From Bacteroidia bacterium (lineage in GTDB: Bacteria > Bacteroidota > Bacteroidia > B-17B0 > Aurantibacillaceae): DNA of 64,000 nt. The notes beneath the pieces were generated by a model. The model saw only the letters and a list, made by a program, of their open reading frames with translations. It searched no databases and was not told the origin of the DNA. The stretch lies in assembly GCA_016787785.1 (NCBI GenBank), contig JAEUTO010000014.1, positions 363,710 to 427,709 of the forward strand, given 5' to 3'. A program made the translations under genes and the position numbers. Below, piece after piece: positions 27,211 to 35,132 of the stretch (the first letter of the stretch is position 1; each line of letters starts with the position of its first letter).

Positions 27211-27876
27211 ATGCGATCACTTTATTTAATACTTCTTCTATTTTCTTTTTTTATAAAGGCACAGGATAATTCCCGTGGCGTATTTACTTTAAAACCCTCG
27301 TTGGGCCTAAATGGCTGCCAAATACACGGCGATACCTACAGTGGATACAACAAGCTCGGTGTTTTTGGTGGCATTGCCGTAAACGCGCGTTTAAAGAACC
27401 GTGCCAGTTTTGAATTAGGTTTTTATTTTTCACAAAAAGGTGCAAGGCATAACTCAAATCCGGGTAAGGGAGATTTCTCCTTCTATCACGTAACTTTAAA
27501 CTATATCGATCTGCCTTTATCATTTCGTTTTAATGTTAACCCGCGCTATTTTATAACGCTGGGCCCTTCCATCGCTTATCTTGTAAGTTATAAAGAGAAT
27601 ATTAATTACACCGACTACACTGGCCAATACCATTTTAATAGCTTTGAAACAGGCGTTAATGTTGGGCTTGGAAGAAAGATAAAAGAAAAATTCTTTGTAG
27701 AAGTGCGTTGCTCCAACTCCATCACTCCCATTCGCGATTACGGAACAATAGCCAACCTTGTTTTTTATCCAAACCCAGTTGCCCGCTTTTTTAATAAAGG
27801 ACTTTACAACAATATCCTTACCTTAATGTTCTCTTATAATATTGATCTTAAAAAGAAAGTAGAAAGTGCAGACTAA
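27211..27876 (+). CDS. PorT-like outer membrane beta-barrel protein
   Basis: A 221-residue protein with signal peptide (MRSLYLILLLFSFFIKAQ). Alternating beta-strands such as FTLKPSLGLNGCQIHGDTYS, ASFELGFYFSQKGARH and YIDLPLSFRFN and conserved glycine turns fit the outer-membrane-protein beta-barrel (PorT/OMP_b-brl_2) family. PorT is needed for T9SS in Porphyromonas. This homologue could be a general barrel, so no T9SS role is claimed. It overlaps the next gene by 11 bases. Confidence 0.75.
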   Translation: MRSLYLILLLFSFFIKAQDNSRGVFTLKPSLGLNGCQIHGDTYSGYNKLGVFGGIAVNARLKNRASFELGFYFSQKGARHNSNPGKGDFSFYHVTLNYIDLPLSFRFNVNPRYFITLGPSIAYLVSYKENINYTDYTGQYHFNSFETGVNVGLGRKIKEKFFVEVRCSNSITPIRDYGTIANLVFYPNPVARFFNKGLYNNILTLMFSYNIDLKKKVESAD

Positions 27877-28432
27877 ACATAAAATAGCAGTTGCCGTTAC
27901 AGGCGCCAGTGGCAGCGTTTACGCAAAAGTGTTACTTGATAAATTAGTGCTTTTACAAGAGCAGGTGCAGGAAATAAGTGTTGTAATGAGTGATAACGCC
28001 AAAGACATCTGGCAATTTGAATTAGGTAACGATGGTTATAAGAACTATCCCTTTAAATTTTATTCGAAGACCGATTTTAACGCGCCATTTGCATCGGGTT
28101 CTGCAAAATATAATACATTAATTATTTGCCCCTGCAGCATGGGAACCCTTGCCCGCATTGCTACAGGCATTAGTAACGATCTTATTACCCGCGCGGCAGA
28201 TGTTGTTTTAAAAGAACGCCGTAAATTAATTTTAGTTACCCGCGATACGCCTTTAAGTTTAATTCACATCAACAATATGCGAACCGTTACCGAAGCGGGT
28301 GGTATTATTTGTCCGGCAACTCCATCCTTTTATTCAAAACCACAAACCATCGAAGAAGTTGCTGCCACTGTAATTGACAGGGTTATTGACCTTGCAGGCC
28401 TTGAGCAGGATTCTTATCGCTGGGGAAAATAA
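27866..28432 (+). CDS. UbiX-like flavin prenyltransferase
   Basis: A 188-residue flavoprotein of the UbiX/Pad1 family starting at GTG (27866-27868), 11 bases inside the preceding gene. Motifs are AVTGASGSVYAKVLL (about 9-23), NTLIICPCSMGTLARIATG and KLILVTRDTPLSLIHINNM. It makes prenylated FMN, the cofactor of UbiD-type decarboxylases, by joining dimethylallyl phosphate to FMN. The link to mqnE, in the same run of genes, suggests service to a menaquinone-pathway decarboxylase. That link is inference. The gene cluster ends at a 250-base repeat-bearing gap. Confidence 0.88.
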   Translation: MQTKHKIAVAVTGASGSVYAKVLLDKLVLLQEQVQEISVVMSDNAKDIWQFELGNDGYKNYPFKFYSKTDFNAPFASGSAKYNTLIICPCSMGTLARIATGISNDLITRAADVVLKERRKLILVTRDTPLSLIHINNMRTVTEAGGIICPATPSFYSKPQTIEEVAATVIDRVIDLAGLEQDSYRWGK

Positions 28433-28443
28433 TTGTTTATATT

Positions 28444-28586
28444 TTAACCACATAGACACATAGTTTTTTTCATAGATCAACTTTTTTCAAAAAGTAAATC
28501 ATAGGATTTTCTTCGCATGCGAAGAAAATTTATGTGAACCTTTAGACGTTTAGCTAAGCCTTTTTTCTATGTTTCTATGTGGTTAA
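28444..28586. repeat. Palindromic intergenic repeat, copy A
   Basis: Ends are TTAACCACATAG at 28444 and CTATGTGGTTAA closing at 28586, in inverted orientation. An internal palindrome ATTTTCTTCGC-AT-GCGAAGAAAAT (28506-28529) is followed by a block TTATGTGAACCTTT. The copy at 34909-35048 carries the same modules in the reverse order and on the opposite strand, so it is the same element inverted. A 26-base tail with CTCCGTGCCTCTGTGGTAAAAA (28605-28626) follows. No gene overlaps it. Confidence 0.75.
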
Positions 28587-28632
28587 TTTTTTTATTCTTT
28601 TGTTCTCCGTGCCTCTGTGGTAAAAAATAGAA

Positions 28633-28665
28633 AACAAAAAAAAGGCAAACTTTCCAGCTTGCCTT
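28633..28665 (-). terminator. infC terminator
   Basis: AAGGCAA (28642-28648) pairs with TTGCCTT (28659-28665). On the minus strand, the stem is followed by a T-run (plus-strand A-run 28633-28643), 24 bases past the infC stop. Confidence 0.7.
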
Positions 28666-28688
28666 CTTCAATATATTTAGATTAAATT

Positions 28689-29324
28689 CTATTTTTTTCT
28701 TGGTCCTATTACCATTTGCATTTTTTTACCTTCTAAAACAGGCAATTGCTCTGCTTTACCCCACTCCTCTAATTCATTTGCAAAACGTAATAATAAGATC
28801 TCACCTTGTACTTTAAAAACGATCTCACGACCTCTAAAGAATACATACGCTTTAACTTTACAGCCTTCCTGTAAAAATTTCATGGCGTGATTTTTCTTAA
28901 AATTAAAATCGTGGTCATCTGTATGCGGCCCAAAACGAATATCTTTAATAACGATCTTCGCAGCTTTGGCTTTCATTTCTTTAGCTTTCTTTTTTTGCTC
29001 GTAAAGAAACTTACCGTAATCTACAATTTTACAAACCGGTGGATCAACATTCGGTGCAATCTCAACAAGATCCAATCCTTCTGCTTTTGCCATCGCTAAG
29101 GCTTCAGCAATTGGGTATACCCCTGCTTCAATTCCATCGCCAACAACACGTACAGTTTTAGCGTAGATCCTTTCGTTGATCTTATGTTGTTCTTCTTTTA
29201 CTCCCGGACGTTTAAATCCGGCCTTTAAGCCTCTTGGCTGTTTAAATACGGGCTTTGCTGCATTATTAGTTGTTGTAGTACTTGTAGTTGCAGGTTTTGT
29301 AAAGTTTGGTTTTTTGTTGTTGAT
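28689..29324 (-). CDS. infC: Translation initiation factor IF-3, starting at AUC
   Basis: A 211-residue IF-3. An ATG-only frame would start at 29093 and give a truncated 134-residue product beginning inside the N-domain. Reading upstream in frame gives the conserved N-terminal sequence [20 protein letters not shown] and a basic Thr/Ala/Pro-rich leader. The frame starts at ATC (29322-29324) with GGAGG 5 bases before it (complement at 29330-29334). Rare AUU/AUC/AUA starts in infC are the basis of IF-3 autoregulation, since IF-3 rejects non-canonical starts. The N-domain is followed by a C-domain with [20 protein letters not shown]. It sits 45 bases after thrS. rpmI and rplT, usual partners, do not follow. 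Confidence 0.92.
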   Translation of the reverse strand: MNNKKPNFTKPATTSTTTTNNAAKPVFKQPRGLKAGFKRPGVKEEQHKINERIYAKTVRVVGDGIEAGVYPIAEALAMAKAEGLDLVEIAPNVDPPVCKIVDYGKFLYEQKKKAKEMKAKAAKIVIKDIRFGPHTDDHDFNFKKNHAMKFLQEGCKVKAYVFFRGREIVFKVQGEILLLRFANELEEWGKAEQLPVLEGKKMQMVIGPRKK

Positions 29325-29329
29325 AGTTG

Positions 29330-29334
29330 CCTCC
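29330..29334 (-). promoter_or_regulatory. Perfect Shine-Dalgarno of infC
   Basis: The minus strand reads GGAGG, 5 bases before the ATC start codon. Strong SDs are scarce in Bacteroidota, and I saw none of comparable spacing ahead of the other genes here. It therefore decides the choice of the non-AUG start. Confidence 0.75.
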
Positions 29335-29369
29335 GCTTTATAGTTTAACTTATTTTTATTATTACAAAT

Positions 29370-31319
29370 TTAAGAATTTAATTTTTGATTAAAATCATTT
29401 TCTATGATCTGGTTCACATATTTTACAAAATCCTCTGCCGAAAACTCCCCAACATCGCCTTTTCCATGAGCTCTTAGGGCTACTTTGCCTTCTGCAGCTT
29501 CTTTTTCGCCAACAATTAACATAAATGGTACTTTTTTAACTTCGTTGTCCCTTATCTTTTTGCCAATAGTCTCGTTCCTGTCATCCACAAAACCGCGTAA
29601 TTCGGCGTTTTTTAAGATCTCCAGTACATTCTCTGCATAGGCGTTATACTTTTCGCTTATTGGTAAAATAGCAAATTGATCGGGTGTTAACCATAATGGA
29701 AAATTACCGCCGCAGTGCTCAATTAAAACTGCAATAAAGCGCTCTAAACTTCCAAATGGCGCACGGTGGATCATCACCGGGCGATGCTTTAAATTATCGC
29801 TTCCTGTATACTCCAGTTCAAAACGCTCAGGCAAATTATAATCTACCTGTATAGTTCCCAACTGCCATTTTCTACCCAAAGCATCTTTAACCATAAAATC
29901 GAGTTTTGGTCCGTAAAACGCGGCCTCACCTAATTCGGTAACAGTTTTTAATCCTTTTTCGGCAGCAGATTCAATAATGGCTTTTTCTGCCAAAGCCCAA
30001 TTCTCATCAGTTCCAATATATTTTGTCTTGTTCTCAGGATCGCGTAACGAAATTTGCGCTGTATAATCTTTAAAATCTAATGCATTAAAAACATACAGTA
30101 CCAGATCAATTACTTTTAAAAATTCTTCTTTCACCTGGTCAGGGCGACAAAATAAATGCGCATCATCTTGTGTGAAGCCACGCACACGGGTTAAGCCATG
30201 CAACTCACCTTTTTGTTCGTAACGGTAAACTGTTCCAAACTCTGCATAACGTTGCGGCAGATCTTTATATGATTTTGGTGATGATTTATAAATTTCGCAG
30301 TGGTGCGGACAGTTCATTGGCTTTAAATAAAACTCCTCACCCTCGTGCGGCGTTTTAATTGGCTGAAATGAATCGGCTCCATATTTTTCATAATGTCCGG
30401 AGCAAACGTATAATTCTTTTTGCCCAATATGTGGTGTTACAACAGGTAAATAACCTGCTTTTAATTGCGCTTTTTGCATGAACTGAATTAAACGTTCGCG
30501 TAACATGGCACCTTTTGGTAACCATAGTGGCAAGCCCATACCTACTTTTTCAGAAAAAGTAAATAGTTCCAGTTCTTTACCTAACTTACGGTGATCGCGC
30601 TTCTTAGCTTCCTCCAACAAAACCAAATATTCTTTTAGTTCTTTATCTTTTGGAAAAGTGATACCATAAATACGTGTAAGCATTTTATTTTTTTCGTCAC
30701 CTTTCCAGTAGGCGCCGGCAATATTTAAAATTTTAGCAGCTTTAATGAAACCTGTGCTGGGTATATGTGGCCCGCGACACAGATCGGTAAAGTTACCTTG
30801 AGAATATAAAGTAATATTTCCATCATCTAAACGCTCCAACAGGTCCAGTTTGTAAAGATCTTTCTTGTCGCCAAAATATTTCACCGCATCAGATTTAGAA
30901 ATTTCTTTTCTTATGAATAAATTATTTTGTCTTGCCAACTCTAACATTTTTTGCTCTATCTTTTCAAAATCGGCAGGTGTTAGAACTTGTCCGTCCAAAT
31001 CCACATCGTAATAAAAACCATTTTCTAATGGCGGACCAACCCAGAATTTTACCCCCGGATACAAAGCTTCTAAAGCTTCGGCCATGATGTGAGCAGACGA
31101 ATGCCACATGGTTTCTTTACCAAGCGGGTCGTTCCATGTTAATAAGCTTAATGTGGAATCTGAGTTAATGGGGCGTGATGCATCCCAAACTTCGTTGTTT
31201 ACTTTTGCGGCTAATACGTTTCTGGCTAAGCCTTCGCTAATGCTTTTAGCGATGTCCATTGATGAAGTTCCTTTTTCGTACTCGCGAACAGAACCATCGG
31301 GGAGAGTTATTTTTATCAT
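29370..31319 (-). CDS. thrS: Threonyl-tRNA synthetase
   Basis: A 649-residue class II synthetase of usual length. Order: TGS domain ([16 protein letters not shown], about 3-18), editing SAD domain with [16 protein letters not shown] (zinc/editing HxxxH at about 73-77), the catalytic core with [11 protein letters not shown] (zinc cysteine), [13 protein letters not shown] and [11 protein letters not shown], and the anticodon domain ([18 protein letters not shown]). It charges tRNA-Thr in the cytosol. It precedes infC on the same strand. A perfect short hairpin in its leader is listed separately. Confidence 0.97.
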   Translation of the reverse strand: MIKITLPDGSVREYEKGTSSMDIAKSISEGLARNVLAAKVNNEVWDASRPINSDSTLSLLTWNDPLGKETMWHSSAHIMAEALEALYPGVKFWVGPPLENGFYYDVDLDGQVLTPADFEKIEQKMLELARQNNLFIRKEISKSDAVKYFGDKKDLYKLDLLERLDDGNITLYSQGNFTDLCRGPHIPSTGFIKAAKILNIAGAYWKGDEKNKMLTRIYGITFPKDKELKEYLVLLEEAKKRDHRKLGKELELFTFSEKVGMGLPLWLPKGAMLRERLIQFMQKAQLKAGYLPVVTPHIGQKELYVCSGHYEKYGADSFQPIKTPHEGEEFYLKPMNCPHHCEIYKSSPKSYKDLPQRYAEFGTVYRYEQKGELHGLTRVRGFTQDDAHLFCRPDQVKEEFLKVIDLVLYVFNALDFKDYTAQISLRDPENKTKYIGTDENWALAEKAIIESAAEKGLKTVTELGEAAFYGPKLDFMVKDALGRKWQLGTIQVDYNLPERFELEYTGSDNLKHRPVMIHRAPFGSLERFIAVLIEHCGGNFPLWLTPDQFAILPISEKYNAYAENVLEILKNAELRGFVDDRNETIGKKIRDNEVKKVPFMLIVGEKEAAEGKVALRAHGKGDVGEFSAEDFVKYVNQIIENDFNQKLNS

Positions 31320-31330
31320 ATTTTTTATTT

Positions 31331-31349
31331 ACCTGCAAACAAAGCAGGT
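31331..31349 (-). promoter_or_regulatory. Hairpin in the thrS leader
   Basis: ACCTGC (31331-31336) and GCAGGT (31344-31349) form a perfect 6-bp stem with a 7-base loop 11 bases before the thrS start. Known thrS leaders carry operator or T-box structures. This small hairpin could modulate translation, but it lacks the features of a T-box. No second arm or anticodon mimic was found by eye. Confidence 0.35.
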
Positions 31350-31532
31350 TTAATTTTCAAGAGTAAAGGTAGTTAATCGCCATTAAATACACTAATTTCC
31401 ACTAATAATTTTTTTAAGCCGCTTAGCATTATCCAATTTTCAGACTAACAAATATTAACACCCATAAAATAATATGCTTAAAAAACAATCGTTTATTGTT
31501 TCCATAAATCCTTATTTTTACCTTTTACATAT

Positions 31533-33392
31533 ATGGGAAATTACATTTTTTTAGTATTAGTTCTTGCCTCATTCTTTGGCCTTAGCAAATTATTTACAAA
31601 AGCCGGCTTAGAAAGCTGGAAAGCCTGGGTACCGGTTTACAATTTTTATGTGCTTGCCAAACTTCTTGGTAAACCATCGTGGTGGTGCCTTATTATGATC
31701 GTGCCCGGTGTTAACATTTTAATGTATGGTGTTTACGGTTTTAATGTGGCCCGTGCTTTTAATAAACCAAGTAATCAGGATCTCCTCTTTGCTTCTATTT
31801 TACCCTATATCTTTTTCGTAAAAATTGGATTTGATGATACGGCCAAATTTGTTGGTTTAAGCAAATTCACTGTTGAGCCAAGTAAAATTATTAAGAATTG
31901 GGTTGACCCTATCATCTTTGCCGTTATTGCTGCTTCCATCATTCGCGGTTATTTTATTGAAGCCTTTACCATCCCAACTTCTTCTTTAGAAAAATCGTTA
32001 ATGGTTGGTGACTTTTTATTTGTAAATAAATTTGCATACGGACCAAAGATCCCGCAAACACCTTTGGCATTTCCTTTTGCGCATCACACGTTACCATTAA
32101 GCGAAACCAAAAAATCATATTTAGAGTGGATAAAACTTCCATACTTTAGGTTGCCGGGTTTTGGTTCTGTTAAGAATGACGACATTGTTGTATTTAACTA
32201 TCCCGATGGCGATACTGTTGCTTTAAAACAACAGAATCAAAGTTATTATCAAATTATTCGCGATATCGTTGATAATGAAATGGCGGAAGGGAAAGGCAAA
32301 AATTTAAACAAGAATGTAGTTACCAGACAAGTTTGGGAATACGTAAATTCTACACCCTCACAATTTGGAGACATTGTTGCGCGCCCAGTTGATAAACGTG
32401 AGCACTACGTAAAACGTTGCGTAGGCATTGCGGGCGATAAATTAGAAGTGCGTGCCGGGGATGTGTACATTAACGATAAACAACAAAAAATGCCCGAAAA
32501 GGCACAACACCATTATTTTGTAAAAGCAAAATCTAATTTTATCACACTCGAATATCTTGATAATTTAGATGTGTATGTTACAGAGGCATTAATTACATCT
32601 GTTGGTCTCTCAGACGATAAACCCTCTGTGTTTTTGGAGCCGATAACCGGTGGTAACGGACGTTACATTCCATTAAAAAATTACGATTACACAATTTTCA
32701 AGAACACATTTACTACTAAAGATACGTTTGTGTATTGTTTAAACATGACACCTGCAAGCGCAGCTATAATAAAAAATGATCCAAATGTTTACCAGGTATT
32801 TAAAAGAGTTGACATGAAAGATGCATACGAGAACAGCATTTTTCCTCATAATACAACTTATCCATGGAATAACGATTTTTTTGGTCCGTTGGTAATTCCA
32901 AAAGCAGGTATGACCATGCCAATTGACACGCACAATATTTGTTTGTACGAAAAAATATTAAATACTTACGATGATGGTATACACCAGGTAAGTAAACAAG
33001 GCGGACAAGTGTTATACGATGGTAAACCCATAACAAGTTACACGTTTAAGCAGGATTATTATTTTATGATGGGCGATAACCGTCATAACTCTGCAGATAG
33101 CAGAAGTTGGGGTATGGTGCCATACGACCACGTGGTGGGTTCGCCATTCTTTGTTTGGTTTAGCATGAAATATTCTGAGAACAACCCCATTAGCGGAAAA
33201 TCGGTATTAGGTTCGTTGTTTAAGAACAGCAAAGAAGGCAAATTCAGGTGGGAACGTTTTTTATGTTATGTTGACGACGGAAATTTACATTCAATAAAAA
33301 TTCCATTTATTGTAACCATTTTACTTATTTGGGGTTTAAATAAGTGGAACAACCGCCGAAAACTTAAACAGCAAAAATCATCGATCAAATAA
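31533..33392 (+). CDS. lepB: Type I signal peptidase (long form)
   Basis: A 619-residue S26A peptidase that cleaves Sec signal peptides. The N-terminal 115 residues hold hydrophobic helices of a membrane domain (DUF5684-like by eye), followed by a membrane anchor near 125-145. The catalytic serine is S151 in FTIPTSSLEKS, and the general base is K294 in HYVKRCVGIAGDK. Box E is GDNRHNSADSRSWGMVP. The Ser-Lys spacing is much longer than in E. coli LepB because of an insertion of about 100 residues (roughly 170-285). The paralogue follows directly in the same direction. Confidence 0.92.
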   Translation: MGNYIFLVLVLASFFGLSKLFTKAGLESWKAWVPVYNFYVLAKLLGKPSWWCLIMIVPGVNILMYGVYGFNVARAFNKPSNQDLLFASILPYIFFVKIGFDDTAKFVGLSKFTVEPSKIIKNWVDPIIFAVIAASIIRGYFIEAFTIPTSSLEKSLMVGDFLFVNKFAYGPKIPQTPLAFPFAHHTLPLSETKKSYLEWIKLPYFRLPGFGSVKNDDIVVFNYPDGDTVALKQQNQSYYQIIRDIVDNEMAEGKGKNLNKNVVTRQVWEYVNSTPSQFGDIVARPVDKREHYVKRCVGIAGDKLEVRAGDVYINDKQQKMPEKAQHHYFVKAKSNFITLEYLDNLDVYVTEALITSVGLSDDKPSVFLEPITGGNGRYIPLKNYDYTIFKNTFTTKDTFVYCLNMTPASAAIIKNDPNVYQVFKRVDMKDAYENSIFPHNTTYPWNNDFFGPLVIPKAGMTMPIDTHNICLYEKILNTYDDGIHQVSKQGGQVLYDGKPITSYTFKQDYYFMMGDNRHNSADSRSWGMVPYDHVVGSPFFVWFSMKYSENNPISGKSVLGSLFKNSKEGKFRWERFLCYVDDGNLHSIKIPFIVTILLIWGLNKWNNRRKLKQQKSSIK

Positions 33393-34270
33393 GCAACATA
33401 TTTGAATTTGTAAAAAAACAAACCTGGTTTTTTGCCGCTTTAATAGCCCTGCTCTCATTTATACTTTTAAGAAAATTTATTTTCGACATTCGAAAAGTGA
33501 ACAGCATGGATATGCAGGAAACTTTTCACAAAGGAGATGTGTTGCTTATTAGAAAATCTGGCATTAGCCTAAACACCAACGACATTATCTATCTCGAATT
33601 TCCCGGTAAAGACTCTACAGTGCCTACAACCTATTTCTTTCAACGTTTAATTGGTCTGCCCGGCGATAGCATTGCCATAATTGACAAAGTGGTTTATATA
33701 AATGGTATGGCTATAGAGGACAGCATTACTATTAAACACAACTACCATGTTAAAACCGCCAACTATATGGATAGCGTAATTCGCGCCAAACATAATTTAA
33801 CGGAAGGCAACGCTATTTCGGAAAAGAACGATTACAGCTTTTCACTTACAAAATATAAAGCCGATAGTTTAAAACGTTTGGCAACTATTGAAACAATAGA
33901 ACTGGAAACAGAGACCCCAAACACCTCAGACCTTTCCTGTTTCCCCCACTCTATTTATTATAAATGGAACATGGATAACTATGGAAATTTGTACATTCCA
34001 AAAAAAGATGATATTTTAATTTTGGATACAACCAATATTGTTTTTTATAAAAAAATGATACAGGATCACGAAAAAAATACATTAAGAATTAAAGAGGATA
34101 GTATTTTTATAAATGATGTTTATACAAAGACCTACACCGTTAAAAAGAATTATTATTTTACGCTTGGCGATAACCGCGATAACGCGAATGATTCAAGAAA
34201 ATGGGGATTCTTGCCGGAGAACTATATTGTTGGAAAAAGTATTTGGGTAATTAAGCAACAAAAGAAATGA
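33389..34270 (+). CDS. Signal peptidase I-like protein, apparent AUA start, Lys-to-Gln at the general base
   Basis: The obvious GTG start at 33497 gives 257 residues and loses the membrane anchor. In frame upstream of it is a clear helix (FFAALIALLSFILLRKF), open to a stop at 33365, and there is no ATG, GTG or TTG. The best fit is ATA at 33389, overlapping the stop of the previous gene (ATAA). That gives 293 residues starting SNIFEFVKKQTWFF. The serine in VNSMDMQETF (S39) is intact, but the general-base lysine is Gln in FFQRLIGLPGD (Q85). Box E GDNRDNANDSRKWG is present. It may be an inactive or altered peptidase partner of LepB. Confidence 0.7.
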   Translation: MSNIFEFVKKQTWFFAALIALLSFILLRKFIFDIRKVNSMDMQETFHKGDVLLIRKSGISLNTNDIIYLEFPGKDSTVPTTYFFQRLIGLPGDSIAIIDKVVYINGMAIEDSITIKHNYHVKTANYMDSVIRAKHNLTEGNAISEKNDYSFSLTKYKADSLKRLATIETIELETETPNTSDLSCFPHSIYYKWNMDNYGNLYIPKKDDILILDTTNIVFYKKMIQDHEKNTLRIKEDSIFINDVYTKTYTVKKNYYFTLGDNRDNANDSRKWGFLPENYIVGKSIWVIKQQKK

Positions 34271-34890
34271 ACGCATTATTAAGCACCGCTTATTGGCCCA
34301 ACCTTCATTATTTTTATTACGTTTTAAATTGCGAAAGTGTTGTGATTGAAAATTACGAGAATTATCACAAACAAAGTTTCCGTAACCGTACACAAATTTT
34401 AACAGCGAACGGAAAACTCGATCTTTCTATCCCGGTAAAAAAAATAAATGCAAAAGAATTAATTAAAGATGTAGAAATTTCTTATACCGAAAACTGGCAA
34501 ATTAACCACTGGCGTGCCATAACAAGCGCTTATAAGAACTCACCTTACTTTGATTTTTTTGAAGACGAGATACAGTATTTTTATAGCAAAGAATTTAAAT
34601 TTTTAATAGAATTTAATACCGGGCAATTAAACCTCATTCTTAAATTATTGAAAGTAAAAAAAGCTATTTCTTTCACCTCTACGTTTGAAAAAGAAACGTC
34701 AACGCTTATTGACTTTAGAAATTCAATTCACCCAAAAATTGCATTTACCGAAGACCAACTTGTGGCAAGCAAATTAAAAAATCCATACTACCAAACCTTC
34801 GACAGTAAATTCGCTTTTCATCCTAATTTAAGTATCCTTGATCTGCTTTTTAACAAGGGGTTGGAAACGGTTGATTACCTGAAAATATAA
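34267..34890 (+). CDS. WbqC-like family protein
   Basis: A 207-residue protein matching the WbqC family: LLSTAYWPNLHYF at the start, NYHKQSFRNRTQIL and a short conserved block INHWRAITSAYKNSPYF (about 79-95). Family members lie in O-antigen or exopolysaccharide loci and are thought to be transferases, but biochemistry is thin. No signal peptide. It overlaps the signal peptidase-like gene by 4 bases (ATGA), so the three genes form one operon. Confidence 0.8.
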   Translation: MNALLSTAYWPNLHYFYYVLNCESVVIENYENYHKQSFRNRTQILTANGKLDLSIPVKKINAKELIKDVEISYTENWQINHWRAITSAYKNSPYFDFFEDEIQYFYSKEFKFLIEFNTGQLNLILKLLKVKKAISFTSTFEKETSTLIDFRNSIHPKIAFTEDQLVASKLKNPYYQTFDSKFAFHPNLSILDLLFNKGLETVDYLKI

Positions 34891-34908
34891 CTAGAACTGT
34901 TTATGTTT

Positions 34909-35048
34909 TTACCACATAGAAACATAGAATAACAGCTCAACAAAATGCATAAAGGTTCACATAAATTTTCTTCGCCAGCGAAGAAAATACTATGTTTTAC
35001 TGTTGGCAAATTTTAAACGGCCAAATAACCTATGTGCCTATGTGGTTA
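34909..35048. repeat. Palindromic intergenic repeat, copy B (inverted relative to copy A)
   Basis: It begins TTACCACATAG and closes CTATGTGGTTAA, with the palindrome ATTTTCTTCGC-CA-GCGAAGAAAAT at 34965-34988. The block AAAGGTTCACATAAA precedes the palindrome, the reverse complement of the block that follows it in copy A. The outer terminal repeats differ only slightly from copy A. Both elements are followed by a similar tail with CTCCGTG-x(0-6)-GGTAAAAA. Confidence 0.75.
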
Positions 35049-35132
35049 ATTTTTAGATTCTGAGTCTCCGTGGTAAAAATTTGTAATAAAGCAACAAATT
35101 TTGTACATTTAACTAACATTAAAACAAATTAC

